A stretch of DNA of 64,000 nucleotides, from contig NZ_FOAN01000009.1 in NCBI RefSeq assembly GCF_900109525.1, forward strand, positions 159,302 through 223,301. Reading direction: 5' to 3'. This document shows, in pieces, positions 7,364 to 16,209 of this stretch. Each line of letters begins with the position of its first letter. The stretch's first letter is position 1. The position numbers and the translations under genes were made by a program. The notes below the pieces were generated by a model, which made no database searches, was not told the origin of the DNA, and saw only the letters and a program-made list of their open reading frames with translations. Source of the stretch: Allobosea lupini. GTDB taxonomy: Bacteria; Pseudomonadota; Alphaproteobacteria; Rhizobiales; Beijerinckiaceae.

Positions 7364-7780
7364 ATGACTGAGCGCTCCGAGATCAAGGGCTTGATCGAGA
7401 AGGCCTATGCCGCACGGGTAAAAGGTGATCTCGACGCGTTGATGACCTATTTCCATCCCGATTGCCGATTTCAGCTCATGGGAGCGGCGGAGCGCGAGGC
7501 TATCTGCCGGCCGCTGGAAGGCTGCGTAGCGGTGCGCGGTCAGATGGCCGAGTTCATCGGCGCTTTCAGATTTGCGAATTTCGAGACGCTGGATGTCGTC
7601 GTCGAACGCGACCGAGCCGCCTATCACTGGCAGGCCGATGTGACCTTCGTGCCGACTGGCCGCACCGAAACTTTCCAGACGCTCGATCTGCTGAGTTTCG
7701 AGGACGGAAAGGTGCGCAGTCTCGCGCAGTTCACCGATACGGCCGGGGTAGCGCGCATCACGGCTGCTGCGGTGAGCTGA
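7364..7780 (+). CDS. NTF2-like / SnoaL-like protein
   Basis: 138 residues; ATG at 7364 has GGAGAG upstream. The pattern IKGLIEKAYAARVKGDLDAL, MTYFHPDCRFQLMG, then a long central strand region (VVVERDRAAYHWQADVTF) and FQTLDLLSFEDGKVRSLAQF is the cone-like alpha+beta barrel of the NTF2/SnoaL superfamily. Members range from ketosteroid-isomerase-like enzymes to non-catalytic binding proteins; nothing in the sequence decides which. It sits alone between the binding-protein gene and pdxY. Confidence 0.8.
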   Translation: MTERSEIKGLIEKAYAARVKGDLDALMTYFHPDCRFQLMGAAEREAICRPLEGCVAVRGQMAEFIGAFRFANFETLDVVVERDRAAYHWQADVTFVPTGRTETFQTLDLLSFEDGKVRSLAQFTDTAGVARITAAAVS

Positions 7781-7938
7781 GCGCTTTCGTCATCGCTCCC
7801 ATCACCGCTTTCGATTGGCGCGGGCCCCGCCAGCCATCTTGCCGTCTTCGCGCAATTCCGGCCGCAAAACCGCTACGCACTTTTGCTGGAATTGCTTTAG
7901 GTTCGCCGCGTCGTTTCGTCGAAGGCTGGCCTACCCTC

Positions 7939-8787
7939 ATGAACATCCTCTCGATCCAGTCCCATGTCGCCTATGGCCATGTCGGCAATGCCTCTGCCGT
8001 GTTCCCGATGCAGCGGCTCGGCGTCGAGGTCTGGCCGATCCACACCGTGCAGTTCTCGAACCACACCGGCTATGGCGCGTGGAAGGGGCAGGTCTTCGAT
8101 GGTGCGACGATCGACGAGTTGATGACGGGCATCGGCGAGCGCAGCGTGCTCGAAAAATGCGACGGCGTGCTGTCAGGCTATATGGGCTCGGCCGATATCG
8201 GCCACGCCATCCTCTCGGCGGTGGCAAGAGTGCGCGAGGCGAATCCCAAGGCGAGGTATTGCTGCGATCCGGTGATCGGCGACGTCGGCCGCGGCGTCTT
8301 CGTCCGGCCGGGGATCCCCGAATTCATGCGCGAGCAGGCGGTACCGGCGGCCGACATCGTCACGCCGAACCAGTTCGAGCTGGAACTGCTCACCGATGTC
8401 GAGGTCAGGACGCTCGCCGACGCCCATCGCGCCGTCGAGGCGCTGCGTGATGCCGGGCCGAAGGTCGTGCTGGTGACCTCGCTGATCACCAACGAGACGC
8501 CGGCGGATTCGATCGACCTGATGGCGGCGGACGGGCAGGGGACGTACCGGGTGCGCACGCCGAAAATCGACATCAACATCAATGGTGCCGGCGATGCGAT
8601 CGCGGCGCTGTTCTTCGTCCATTATCTGCGCGACGGCTCGGCGGCGAGCGCGCTCGGCAAGGCGGCCTCCTCGATCTACGGGCTGCTGAAGCGGACCAAG
8701 GAGGCAGGCTCGCGCGAGATCCTGACCGTGGCGGCGCAGGACGAGTTCGTCACGCCGAGCGTCAGTTTTGTCGCGGAGAAGACTTGA
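7939..8787 (+). CDS. pdxY: Pyridoxal kinase
   Basis: 282 residues, the usual length of PdxY/PdxK. It phosphorylates pyridoxal (vitamin B6 salvage) to pyridoxal 5'-phosphate with ATP. The N-terminus MNILSIQSHVAYGHVGNASA is characteristic, followed by HTVQFSNHTGYG (substrate pocket), CDPVIGD, PNQFELELLT and the ribokinase-type catalytic motif NINGAGDAIAALF near residue 215, where the Asp is the general base. The cytosolic enzyme is encoded alone. The ATG chosen is the first one giving the canonical MNILSIQSH start. Confidence 0.95.
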   Translation: MNILSIQSHVAYGHVGNASAVFPMQRLGVEVWPIHTVQFSNHTGYGAWKGQVFDGATIDELMTGIGERSVLEKCDGVLSGYMGSADIGHAILSAVARVREANPKARYCCDPVIGDVGRGVFVRPGIPEFMREQAVPAADIVTPNQFELELLTDVEVRTLADAHRAVEALRDAGPKVVLVTSLITNETPADSIDLMAADGQGTYRVRTPKIDININGAGDAIAALFFVHYLRDGSAASALGKAASSIYGLLKRTKEAGSREILTVAAQDEFVTPSVSFVAEKT

Positions 8788-8852
8788 ACTCCTGCGAGAC
8801 GAAAGCCTATCCTGCCGGCTCTTCGTCTCGCGAGTTGAGGACAGGCCCTGTC

Positions 8853-9335
8853 ATGAAGTGCATGCTTGCAGTATCGGCGCTGATTGCGAGCGGATTTGTG
8901 CTCTCGGCCTCGGCGCAGACATTCGAGGCGCTGGAGGGTAAATCGATCGTCGCCCAGTACAGCGAAGTCGTCCTTCTGGGTAACGGACGAAATTTTTCTC
9001 AGACCTGGACCGAGATCGTCTACGTTTCGTCGAAGGGGCGCATCTTCCACCGGCATGATCTGAAGAGCGGCAGCGTCGGCAATCAGGGATCGCACGAAGC
9101 GATCGGCGACCGCGAGGGTGCCGGCGAGAGCCGGCAGGCGAAATTTGCCTGGACCGGTTCGGCGCTGTCGCGACAATGGACCAATCGACGGGGCGTGCAT
9201 TTCCGCCAGATCATCAACGTCAGCGGCTCGGGCTGCAGCATGAGCCTCCTGCGGGAGAATATCAGGAACTTCACCGCGCGGGAGACCGCTCAATCCTGCA
9301 AGGTGGTCTCCGGGAACGCGCTCGGGACGAGTTGA
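8853..9335 (+). CDS. Secreted hypothetical protein
   Basis: 160 residues beginning with a signal peptide (MKCMLAVSALIASGFVLSAS, cleavage near SAQT). The mature part has alternating beta-strand-like segments (SIVAQYSEVVLLGNG, FSQTWTEIVYVSSKGRIF) and two Cys near the C-terminus (GCSMS, QSCKV) that could form a disulfide. I do not recognise the family, though the layout resembles small periplasmic proteins common in Rhizobiales. It starts 65 bp after pdxY and may be read through from it. Confidence 0.65.
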   Translation: MKCMLAVSALIASGFVLSASAQTFEALEGKSIVAQYSEVVLLGNGRNFSQTWTEIVYVSSKGRIFHRHDLKSGSVGNQGSHEAIGDREGAGESRQAKFAWTGSALSRQWTNRRGVHFRQIINVSGSGCSMSLLRENIRNFTARETAQSCKVVSGNALGTS

Positions 9336-9394
9336 CGGCGGCTCCTGCCGGGTGGATAGGGCGGCATCGCTTTTCGCCGCATGATCGGAACGAG

Positions 9395-10516
9395 ATGAAG
9401 CTGCGCCTCGGCACCTTCAATGTCGAGAACCTGCTGACGCGCCATCGCTTCGAGCCCGGCGGGCGGACCGAGACGGCGGCGGCGATGTCGCTGTTCCATT
9501 TCCCGCGCGCCGACGAGCGCGACGCGGTCGAGCGCTCGCTCGCCGTCGCGCTCGAGGACGACAAGCGCCAGATGACGGCGCTCGCCATCGCCGAGGCCAA
9601 TGCCGATCTCTGGATGCTGCAGGAGGTCGACTCGCTGGCGAGCCTGCAAGCCTTCTTCGCCAATTACGTCCACCGCATCGCCGACCATCGCTATGGCCAT
9701 TTCACCCTGCTCGACGGCAATGACCGGCGCAATATCGATATCGGCTTCGCCGCACGGCGCGATCTGGTGAAGCCGCCGCAGGTCACAGTGCGCTCCTATA
9801 AGGGCATGAGCTTTGCGGACGCTGACGCGTTCTCGCCCGGGATCGCCGCCTTCGGCATCAATCCGCGCGACAAGGTCTTCGCCCGCGACTGCCTTGCGGT
9901 CGAGCTCGACTTCGGCGACCGGCGGCTCACCCTGTTCGGCTGCCATTTCAAGTCGATGAACAATGGCCGCGACGATGGCCGGCAGGCGACCTTGCCGATC
10001 CGCCGAGCCGAAGCGCTGGCGGTGAAGACAATCATCAAGGACTGGTTCGGTCCTGGCTGGCGCGAGGCGAACTGGGCGATCCTCGGTGATCTCAACGGCT
10101 ATCGCATCGGGCTCGGCCCGCTCGCCGCTCCGGTCGACGAAGGTGACAGCGGCATCGAGCCGCTGCTGGATGATTTCGCGGTCGATCCGATGGAGAGTCT
10201 GCCGCCGCATGAGCGCTGGACGCATTTCCGGCGCTACTGGTCGGAGGAGCGCCAGGCGCTGATCGACAGCCATATGCCGCTCGACCATATCCTGCTCTCG
10301 CCGGCGCTCGCTGCGGCCAATCCGAACCCGGCGATGCAGCTGATCCGGCGCGGCCTGCCGTACCGCGTGCCGCTCGATCCGCGCGAGGCCGATCGCTCGA
10401 TGGCGAAGCTCGCTTTGACCTGCGACCGCTATCCGCGCGTCGGCTGGGACCGGCCCAAGGCCTCCGACCATTGCCCGCTGACGATCGAGCTTACGATCCC
10501 GAAGGAGACCGCATGA
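9395..10516 (+). CDS. Endonuclease/exonuclease/phosphatase (EEP) family protein
   Basis: 373 residues. Motifs of the DNase I-like EEP fold appear in order: LGTFNVENLL (Asn), LWMLQEVDSL (metal-binding Glu), LFGCHFKSMN, WAILGDLNGY (Asp/Asn), and the terminal KASDHCPLTIEL (Asp-His). These form the Mg-dependent phosphodiesterase site. No signal peptide, so cytosolic. Target could be nucleic acid or a small phosphodiester; the sequence does not say. Its stop overlaps the PhzF start (ATGA), the first link of a three-gene operon. Confidence 0.85.
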   Translation: MKLRLGTFNVENLLTRHRFEPGGRTETAAAMSLFHFPRADERDAVERSLAVALEDDKRQMTALAIAEANADLWMLQEVDSLASLQAFFANYVHRIADHRYGHFTLLDGNDRRNIDIGFAARRDLVKPPQVTVRSYKGMSFADADAFSPGIAAFGINPRDKVFARDCLAVELDFGDRRLTLFGCHFKSMNNGRDDGRQATLPIRRAEALAVKTIIKDWFGPGWREANWAILGDLNGYRIGLGPLAAPVDEGDSGIEPLLDDFAVDPMESLPPHERWTHFRRYWSEERQALIDSHMPLDHILLSPALAAANPNPAMQLIRRGLPYRVPLDPREADRSMAKLALTCDRYPRVGWDRPKASDHCPLTIELTIPKETA

Positions 10517-11412
10517 GCCGCCGCTTCGTCACGCTCGACGTGTTCACGGCAAGACCGCATGCGGGCAATCCGCTCGCCGTGGTGCTGGATAGCGAGGGAC
10601 TGAACAGCGCGGCGATGCAGGCGATCGCCCGCGAGTTCAACCTGTCGGAGACGGTTTTTGTCGCGCCGCCGGCCAACCCCGCCCACCGCGCGGCGATCCG
10701 CATTTTCACGCCGGGGCAGGAACTGCCCTTCGCCGGCCATCCGACGGTCGGCACCGCCGCGCTGCTGGCCCTGCGCGATGCGGCCGAGGGACGGGCGGCG
10801 GACAGGCTCGTGCTGGAGGAGAAGGTCGGGCTGGTGCCCTGCATGATCGAGCTCGGCAATGCGCGGAGCGCCCGCGCCACCTTCACTCTGCCGAAGCTGC
10901 CGGAGCAGATCGCGCAGCCGATCGCTGTTGCCGAGCTGGCGGAGGCGCTTGGGCTGGACGCGGTTGATCTCGGCTTCGAGGGACATCGGCCGAGCGCGTT
11001 CTCGGCTGGCGTCGCCTACACGATGGTGCCGGTCTCCGGCCGCGAGGCGATTGCCAAGGCGCGCGTCGCAGGAGCGTTCGAACGCGTGATGGCGCCGGCC
11101 CAGAACGGCAATGCCTTCCTCTATTGCCGCGAGACGGAGGAGGCCGGGCATCACTATCACGCCCGCATGTTCTGGCCGGAGGCCGGCGTGACCGAGGATC
11201 CGGCGACCGGCTCGGCCGTCGCCGCGTTCGCCGGCGCGATCATGGCGTTCGACCAGCCGGGCGATGGCACGCACCGCTTCGTTATCGAGCAGGGCTACGA
11301 GATGGGCCGACCCTCGCAGATCGAGTTGACGCTGACGGTCGCGGGCGGCGCGCTCGCCTCGGCGACGATCGGTGGCGCGGCGGTGGTGATGAGCGAGGGC
11401 GTGCTGCTGTGA
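10513..11412 (+). CDS. PhzF family isomerase/epimerase
   Basis: 299 residues, the normal PhzF length. The two-fold pseudo-symmetric diaminopimelate-epimerase-like fold is evident from FVTLDVFTARPHAGNPLAVV, the catalytic Glu in NLSETVFV (residue 46), TPGQELPFAGHPTVG and the C-terminal MFWPEAGVTEDPATGSA. True PhzF isomerises a dihydro-hydroxyanthranilate in phenazine synthesis, but no other phenazine gene is here, so this is one of the many PhzF-like proteins of unknown substrate. Four-nt overlaps at both ends couple it with the EEP gene and the NUDIX gene. Confidence 0.9.
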   Translation: MSRRFVTLDVFTARPHAGNPLAVVLDSEGLNSAAMQAIAREFNLSETVFVAPPANPAHRAAIRIFTPGQELPFAGHPTVGTAALLALRDAAEGRAADRLVLEEKVGLVPCMIELGNARSARATFTLPKLPEQIAQPIAVAELAEALGLDAVDLGFEGHRPSAFSAGVAYTMVPVSGREAIAKARVAGAFERVMAPAQNGNAFLYCRETEEAGHHYHARMFWPEAGVTEDPATGSAVAAFAGAIMAFDQPGDGTHRFVIEQGYEMGRPSQIELTLTVAGGALASATIGGAAVVMSEGVLL

Positions 11413-12128
11413 ATGGTGTACTCGATGGCGAGATCGTCGCGCTCGATCGCGTCGAGGCGAAGGTTGAAGCTTACGACTGGGCTTTCGCTCGCGAACGCGC
11501 AGATGAGATCGCGGCGCATTGGGCTGCGATCAGCTCCGGCAAGCCCTCGATGTTCAACGGCCGCGTCATGCTGCAGCATCGGGCGGCGATCGAGGGTGGT
11601 GTGTTCCATGCCGGCTATTTCGAAGCTGATTACGCCGCTTTCATGAGCTGGCGCGATTTCGGACTGCCGCCTCCGGCGATCCGCAACGGCTTCGCCATGG
11701 CGGCGCTCAGGGCGGCCGACGGGGCTTTCCTGCTCGGAAGGATGGGCGACCACACCGCCAACCCCGGCAAGGTCTATTTCGCCGCCGGCACGCCGGACCG
11801 GGAAGATGTCCGCCCCGACGGCACGCTCGATCTTGCCGGCAGCGTCACCCGCGAGCTCTGCGAGGAGACCGGGCTGACGCTCGACGAGATTTCTGTCGAG
11901 GAGCGCTGGACCGCGGTGATTGTGCCAGGGCGAGTGGCCTTCATGCGGCCGGTCGCGATCGACCTGCCGGCTGACGAGGCGCGTGAAATGATGCTGGCGC
12001 GGATCGCACGGCAGGACGAGCCGGAGCTGTCCGACATCGTGATCGCCCGCAATCTCGCCGATTGCGCGGCTTATGACATGCCGCCCTTCATGATGCCCTA
12101 TCTCGTCCATATCTTCGGGGGCGAGTAA
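11409..12128 (+). CDS. NUDIX hydrolase
   Basis: 239 residues. A GTG start at 11409 overlaps the PhzF stop (GTGA), giving translational coupling. The Nudix box begins at the Gly of AAGTPDRED and continues LAGSVTRELCEETGLTLDEI near residues 143-160, with the REx2EE metal-binding core intact. The N-terminal 90 residues (for example YDWAFARERADEIAAHWAAI) lie outside the Nudix fold. Such proteins hydrolyse nucleoside diphosphate derivatives; the exact substrate is unknown. It ends the EEP-PhzF-NUDIX operon. Confidence 0.88.
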   Translation: MNGVLDGEIVALDRVEAKVEAYDWAFARERADEIAAHWAAISSGKPSMFNGRVMLQHRAAIEGGVFHAGYFEADYAAFMSWRDFGLPPPAIRNGFAMAALRAADGAFLLGRMGDHTANPGKVYFAAGTPDREDVRPDGTLDLAGSVTRELCEETGLTLDEISVEERWTAVIVPGRVAFMRPVAIDLPADEAREMMLARIARQDEPELSDIVIARNLADCAAYDMPPFMMPYLVHIFGGE

Positions 12129-12145
12129 TCCGCCTCCTGGATCTC

Positions 12146-12258
12146 GGTCGTCCCGGACAAGCGGCGAAGCCGCGCCGATCCGGGACCCATTCTGAGCCTT
12201 TCCAAGAGAGGTTCAGGAATGGGTACCGGGTCTTCGCTTCGCTCCGCCCGGGACGACC
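12146..12258. repeat. 113-bp imperfect palindrome (GGTCGTCCCGG...CCGGGACGACC)
   Basis: Ends are inverted repeats (GGTCGTCCCGG at 12146 and CCGGGACGACC ending at 12258), with a further inner pair GGACCCATTC / GAATGGGTACC. It lies between the NUDIX gene and the dcp gene and matches the type of dispersed palindromic element common in Rhizobiales. Only one copy was seen here. Confidence 0.75.
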
Positions 12259-12298
12259 ACTCTATTCGATCGATGCAGCAATGCTGAAAGGCCAGTCC

Positions 12299-14371
12299 AT
12301 GATCGCGTCCGAAGTCCTTGCCCTGCCCACCGGCAACCCGTTCGGGCGCGCCTGGGAGACGCCGTTCGGCCTGCCGCCGTTCGCCGAGATCACGCCCGAG
12401 CACATCAAGGCGGCCTATCCGGCTGCGCTGGAGCAGCATCGGGCCGAGATCGAGGCGATCAAGGCCGAGAAGGCTGCGCCCAACTTCGCCAATACGATCG
12501 AGGCGCTCGAACGCTCCGCCCGTGGCATGAGCCGGCTCGGCGGCGTGTTCTATAATCTCGCTGGGGCCGACACCAACGAGGCGCTGCAGGCGATCGAGCG
12601 GGAGATGTCGCCGGTGATGTCGCGGCACTGGTCGGCGATCATGATGGATCCCGAGCTCTTCGCCCGCGTCGATGCGGTGTTCGAGGCGCGCGAGACTCTC
12701 GGGCTGAGCGAGGAGCAGCTTCGCCTGCTGGAGCGGACGCATCGCGGCTTCATCCGCTCGGGCGCCAGGCTCGAAGGCGAGGCCAAGGCGAGGCTCGCTG
12801 CGATCAACGAGCGATTGGCGGGCCTCGGCACCAGCTTCGGCCAGAACCTGCTCAAGGACGAGGCCAGCTATGCGCTGATCATCGAGAACGAAGCCGATCT
12901 CGACGGCCTGCCGCCCTTCGTCGTCGCGGCGATGGCGCGTGCTGCCGCCGATCGCGGCCAGGAGGGCAAGCATGTGGTGACGCTGGCGCGCTCGATCATC
13001 GAGCCCTTCCTGACCTTCTCGACTAGGGCAGCGCTGCGCGAGCAGGCCTTCAGCGCCTGGAGCAAGCGCGGCGAGAATGGCGGCGAGACCGACAACCGCG
13101 CCATCGTCGCCGAGATGGTCAAGCTCCGGGCCGAGAAGGCCAAGCTGCTCGGCTTTGCCACCTTTGCCCATTTCAAGCTCGATGATTCCATGGCGAAGAC
13201 GCCGGAGAACGTGCGCAATCTGCTCGAGCTGGTCTGGAAGCCGGCCCGCGCCCGCGCGGGGCAGGAGGCGGCCGATCTTGCCGCGCTCGCCCAGAGCGAA
13301 GGGGAGAACGCGCCGATCCGCCCGTCCGACTGGCGCTTCTACGCCGAGAAGGTCCGGCAGAAGACCTATGCGCTCGATGAGGCCGTGCTGAAGCCCTATC
13401 TCCAGCTCGACAGGATCATCGCCGCCGCCTTCGACACTGCCGGCAAGCTGTTTGGGCTTTCCTTCGCCGAGCGCCCTGACCTCAAGGGCTATCACCCGGA
13501 TGTCCGCGTCTTCGAGGTGAGCGAGACCGCCACCGGCCGGCATATCGGCCTCTTCCTCGGCGATTATTTCGCCCGCGCCTCGAAGCGCTCGGGAGCCTGG
13601 ATGAGCGCCTACCGCGGCCAGCGCAATTTCGACGGCGAGGTCCGCCCCATCATCGTCAATGTCTGCAACTTCGCCAAGCCGGCCGAAGGCAAGCCGGCGC
13701 TGCTCTCGATCGACGATGCGCGCACGCTCTTCCACGAATTCGGCCATGCCCTGCACGGCCTGCTTTCGGACGTGCATTACGGCTCGCTTGCCGGCACCTC
13801 GGTCTCGCGCGATTTCGTCGAACTGCCCTCGCAGCTCTACGAGCACTGGTTCCTGACGAAGGAGGTCATGCAGCGCTTCTGCCTGCATGCCGAAACGGGC
13901 GAGCCGATCCCCGACGAACTGATCGAGAAGATCAAGCGGGCGCAGACCTTCAACCAGGGCTTCGCGACGGTGGAGTACACCTCCTCGGCGCTGGTCGATC
14001 TGGCCTTCCACTCGTTGGAGGCGCCGGCGGAGGTCGATCCGCTCGCCTTCGAGGCGAAGGAGCTGGCGCGGATCGGCATGCCCGCCGAGATCACCATGCG
14101 CCATCGCACGCCGCATTTCTCGCATGTGTTCTCGGGCGACGGCTATTCGGCCGGCTATTACAGCTATCTCTGGTCGGAGGTGATGGACGCCGACGCCTTC
14201 AACGCCTTCATCGAGGCGGGCAACGTCTTCGCCCCGGAAGTCGCCGGCAAGCTCAAGCGCTACATCTACTCGGCCGGCGACACGCGCGATCCAGCCGAGG
14301 CTTATACGCTGTTCAGGGGCCGTCTGCCGACGCCGGACGCGCTCCTAGAGAAGCGGGGGCTGGCGGCCTGA
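12299..14371 (+). CDS. dcp: Peptidyl-dipeptidase Dcp (M3 metallopeptidase)
   Basis: 690 residues, close to the family's usual 680. The zinc motif is HEFGHALHGLLSDVHYGSL at about residues 479-497, and the third ligand Glu is in SRDFVELPSQLYEHW. This form (HEFGHALHGL, RDFVE, PSQ, EHW) matches Dcp, which removes C-terminal dipeptides, rather than oligopeptidase A. No signal peptide; likely cytosolic. ATG 12299 is preceded by GAAAGG; an ATG at 12281 in the same frame lacks an obvious site. A palindromic element precedes it, so it has its own promoter. Confidence 0.93.
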   Translation: MIASEVLALPTGNPFGRAWETPFGLPPFAEITPEHIKAAYPAALEQHRAEIEAIKAEKAAPNFANTIEALERSARGMSRLGGVFYNLAGADTNEALQAIEREMSPVMSRHWSAIMMDPELFARVDAVFEARETLGLSEEQLRLLERTHRGFIRSGARLEGEAKARLAAINERLAGLGTSFGQNLLKDEASYALIIENEADLDGLPPFVVAAMARAAADRGQEGKHVVTLARSIIEPFLTFSTRAALREQAFSAWSKRGENGGETDNRAIVAEMVKLRAEKAKLLGFATFAHFKLDDSMAKTPENVRNLLELVWKPARARAGQEAADLAALAQSEGENAPIRPSDWRFYAEKVRQKTYALDEAVLKPYLQLDRIIAAAFDTAGKLFGLSFAERPDLKGYHPDVRVFEVSETATGRHIGLFLGDYFARASKRSGAWMSAYRGQRNFDGEVRPIIVNVCNFAKPAEGKPALLSIDDARTLFHEFGHALHGLLSDVHYGSLAGTSVSRDFVELPSQLYEHWFLTKEVMQRFCLHAETGEPIPDELIEKIKRAQTFNQGFATVEYTSSALVDLAFHSLEAPAEVDPLAFEAKELARIGMPAEITMRHRTPHFSHVFSGDGYSAGYYSYLWSEVMDADAFNAFIEAGNVFAPEVAGKLKRYIYSAGDTRDPAEAYTLFRGRLPTPDALLEKRGLAA

Positions 14372-14399
14372 GCTTCCTTCTCCCCCGAGAGCAGAGGGA

Positions 14400-14735
14400 T
14401 CAGCCGGCCGGATAGCCGAACTTTGCTCGCGTGGCGCGGATCTGGGAGGTCGCACCGGCATCGTTGCCCGCAGCGCAGCTCTTTCGGGCCGTGTCGATCT
14501 CGGCGCTGACGCGGGTGTGGACGCCCTTGGTGGTGTGGCCGGTCTGCAAATCGTTGTCCATCACCGCCTGGAAGCGGTCGACCTCGCCGGCGCAGCCCGA
14601 GCCGGTCGGCATCCGGAAGGTGTTGGGCGTGACGCCGGTCGGCGCCTGCTCGGGCGAGGGTGCCGGCGGGGGAGCAGCCGTTTGGCAGGCGGCGAGGGAG
14701 AGGCCGAGGGCGGCGGCGAAGAAGGCAACGCGCAT
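14400..14735 (-). CDS. Putative lipoprotein
   Basis: 111 residues from an ATG with GGAG eight bases upstream. The N-terminus RVAFFAAALGLSLAAC is a lipoprotein signal with lipobox LAAC, followed by a Pro/Ala linker (TAAPPPAPSPEQAP). The mature domain has paired cysteines (GSGCAGE, KSCAAG) and ends in IRATRAKFGYPAG. I do not recognise a named family, but Cys-containing lipoproteins of this size are common in Rhizobiales. Convergent with dcp, 28 bp apart. Confidence 0.75.
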   Translation of the reverse strand: MRVAFFAAALGLSLAACQTAAPPPAPSPEQAPTGVTPNTFRMPTGSGCAGEVDRFQAVMDNDLQTGHTTKGVHTRVSAEIDTARKSCAAGNDAGATSQIRATRAKFGYPAG

Positions 14736-14819
14736 AAGCGGAGCTCCGGCTGGTCGGACCGGAACCATGGTTGATTCCATTCGCGAGGCAAAGGTCCCCG
14801 ATGGAACGGATCTAATCGC

Positions 14820-15461
14820 TCAGTCCTCACTGGGCATAAAGAAGGCGACGATGGTGAACACGGCTGCTGCCATGGCCGCCAGCCAGATCGCCGCCAGTCC
14901 GACATGCCTGTGGGCATAGGCGCCGAGCAGCGCGCCGGCGAGCAGGCTTAGCCAGAGCACGAAATGGCGCAGGAAGGCGCGCTTGGGGCCGCCCAGCAGC
15001 GCGCCGGCGAGGCGCTGGCCCATCTTGACGAGCGTGCCGGTCATGTAGGTCAGGCCGATCGTGACCTCGCCGTCGCGCTGGAAGACGGCGTTCTCGGCAC
15101 CCATCGCCAGAGCGAGGGTGCCGGCGGCGGCTATCGCCAGCCCGGCGCCGTAGAGACCGGCCGAAAGCGCCAGCGCCAGCGTGACGAAGGCGAGCACGGC
15201 AGCCTGACGCCGGTGCTTGCCGACATGGCCGACGAGCGAGCCGCAGATCACCCCGAAGACGAAGAGAAGGATGATCATGCCGGCCACCAGGACGCCGTCC
15301 AAGCGGCCTTCCACCAGCTCGATGCCGAGGCGGGTGGTGTTGCCGGTCATGAACGAGACGAAGAAGCCGCCGATGTTCAGGAAGCCGAGGGCGTCGACGA
15401 AGCCGGCGAGCCCCGAGAGGCCCAAGGCGAGTCCGACGGCTGGACGATCATAGCGCAACAC
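14820..15461 (-). CDS. DUF1275 (YoaK) membrane protein
   Basis: 213 residues from a GTG at 15461 that has GGAG ten bases upstream. The reading frame continues to an ATG at 15548, but that ATG and its first codons lie inside a palindromic repeat and lack a ribosome-binding site, so I prefer the shorter form. DUF1275 hallmarks are LAGFVDALGFL and GGFFVSFMTGNTTRLGIEL in the first half and IGLTYMTGTLVKMGQRLAGA in the second. About six membrane segments. Function of the family is unknown; a transport role is often guessed. Confidence 0.85.
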   Translation of the reverse strand: MLRYDRPAVGLALGLSGLAGFVDALGFLNIGGFFVSFMTGNTTRLGIELVEGRLDGVLVAGMIILLFVFGVICGSLVGHVGKHRRQAAVLAFVTLALALSAGLYGAGLAIAAAGTLALAMGAENAVFQRDGEVTIGLTYMTGTLVKMGQRLAGALLGGPKRAFLRHFVLWLSLLAGALLGAYAHRHVGLAAIWLAAMAAAVFTIVAFFMPSED

Positions 15462-15511
15462 AGGCAAACCACTCCGGTTAGGCAGGTCGGCCCTGCGTGC
15501 TGAGAACCCGC

Positions 15512-15660
15512 TTGGAAACTCCCCTGAGTCCTTATCCTGAGGAGCCATTCCGTTGGGAATGGCGTCTCGAAGGATGCTCCAGTAGACTCCGGAAGCATCT
15601 GGAGCACGCTTCGAGACGGCCGCTGACGCGGCCTCCTCAGGATGAGGGCTGAGTTTCCAA
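15512..15660. repeat. 149-bp palindromic element with TTGGAAACTC ends
   Basis: TTGGAAACTC at 15512 and GAGTTTCCAA ending at 15660 are perfect terminal inverted repeats. Inside are TATCCTGAGGAG / CTCCTCAGGATGA and GTCTCGAAG / CTTCGAGAC. The whole can fold into one long hairpin. It overlaps the longest possible N-terminus of the DUF1275 gene and precedes the 15715 gene. Confidence 0.8.
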
Positions 15661-15714
15661 ACAGACTCTTAGAGCCTCTTACTCCCGTCACAATTCGACG
15701 GAACCCTGATTGTC

Positions 15715-16200
15715 ATGACCGTGCTGCATACCACCGAGCTCGAAATCTTCGCCGACTACTTCCAGTTCTATCTGCAGGACGAGGCGGTCGATGAGGATTG
15801 GGGGACGTTCTGGACCGATGAGACGGTGGAGCGGATGCTCGCCGTGGGCGACTGCTCGGTCGGCATCGCCACCGCCAGGAACATGAACGTACCCGTCGTG
15901 CTCTCGGTCCATGATGAGGCGCCGGAGGCCGATTTCGGCGAATGGGAGCTGGTCAACGAGTGCTCCTTCCGCGTGCGCTCCGGGCAGATGATGCTGATCG
16001 GCTGCACGGAAGGGGCGCCTCAGGAGCGGGCGCGCTTCTCGCTGGCGCCCGGGAGCTACCGTTTGCGGGTCTCCTATGTCGGCCTCGACGACCTGAGCGA
16101 TGACGGGCTGGAGGGGGACGACTTCTATCGTTTGCAGATCTGGCCGGGGCCGTTCGGCGAGACCAGGACGCTGAAGGAGCGGGCCGGGGCGGCTGGTTAG
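15715..16200 (+). CDS. Hypothetical protein
   Basis: 161 residues, acidic, no signal peptide or membrane segment. Segments such as LEIFADYFQFYLQDEAVDE, FWTDETVERMLAVGDCSVGI, VVLSVHDEAP and DDFYRLQIWPGPF suggest an all-beta domain. I do not recognise the family, although proteins with a similar FYRLQIWP ending occur widely as single-domain proteins of unknown role. It stands alone between two palindromic elements, so it is probably monocistronic. Confidence 0.7.
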   Translation: MTVLHTTELEIFADYFQFYLQDEAVDEDWGTFWTDETVERMLAVGDCSVGIATARNMNVPVVLSVHDEAPEADFGEWELVNECSFRVRSGQMMLIGCTEGAPQERARFSLAPGSYRLRVSYVGLDDLSDDGLEGDDFYRLQIWPGPFGETRTLKERAGAAG

Positions 16201-16209
16201 GGTGACGCG

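Noticed and set aside
10513..11412. Phenazine biosynthesis gene phzF
   Set aside because: No other phz genes; PhzF-like proteins are widespread without phenazine production.
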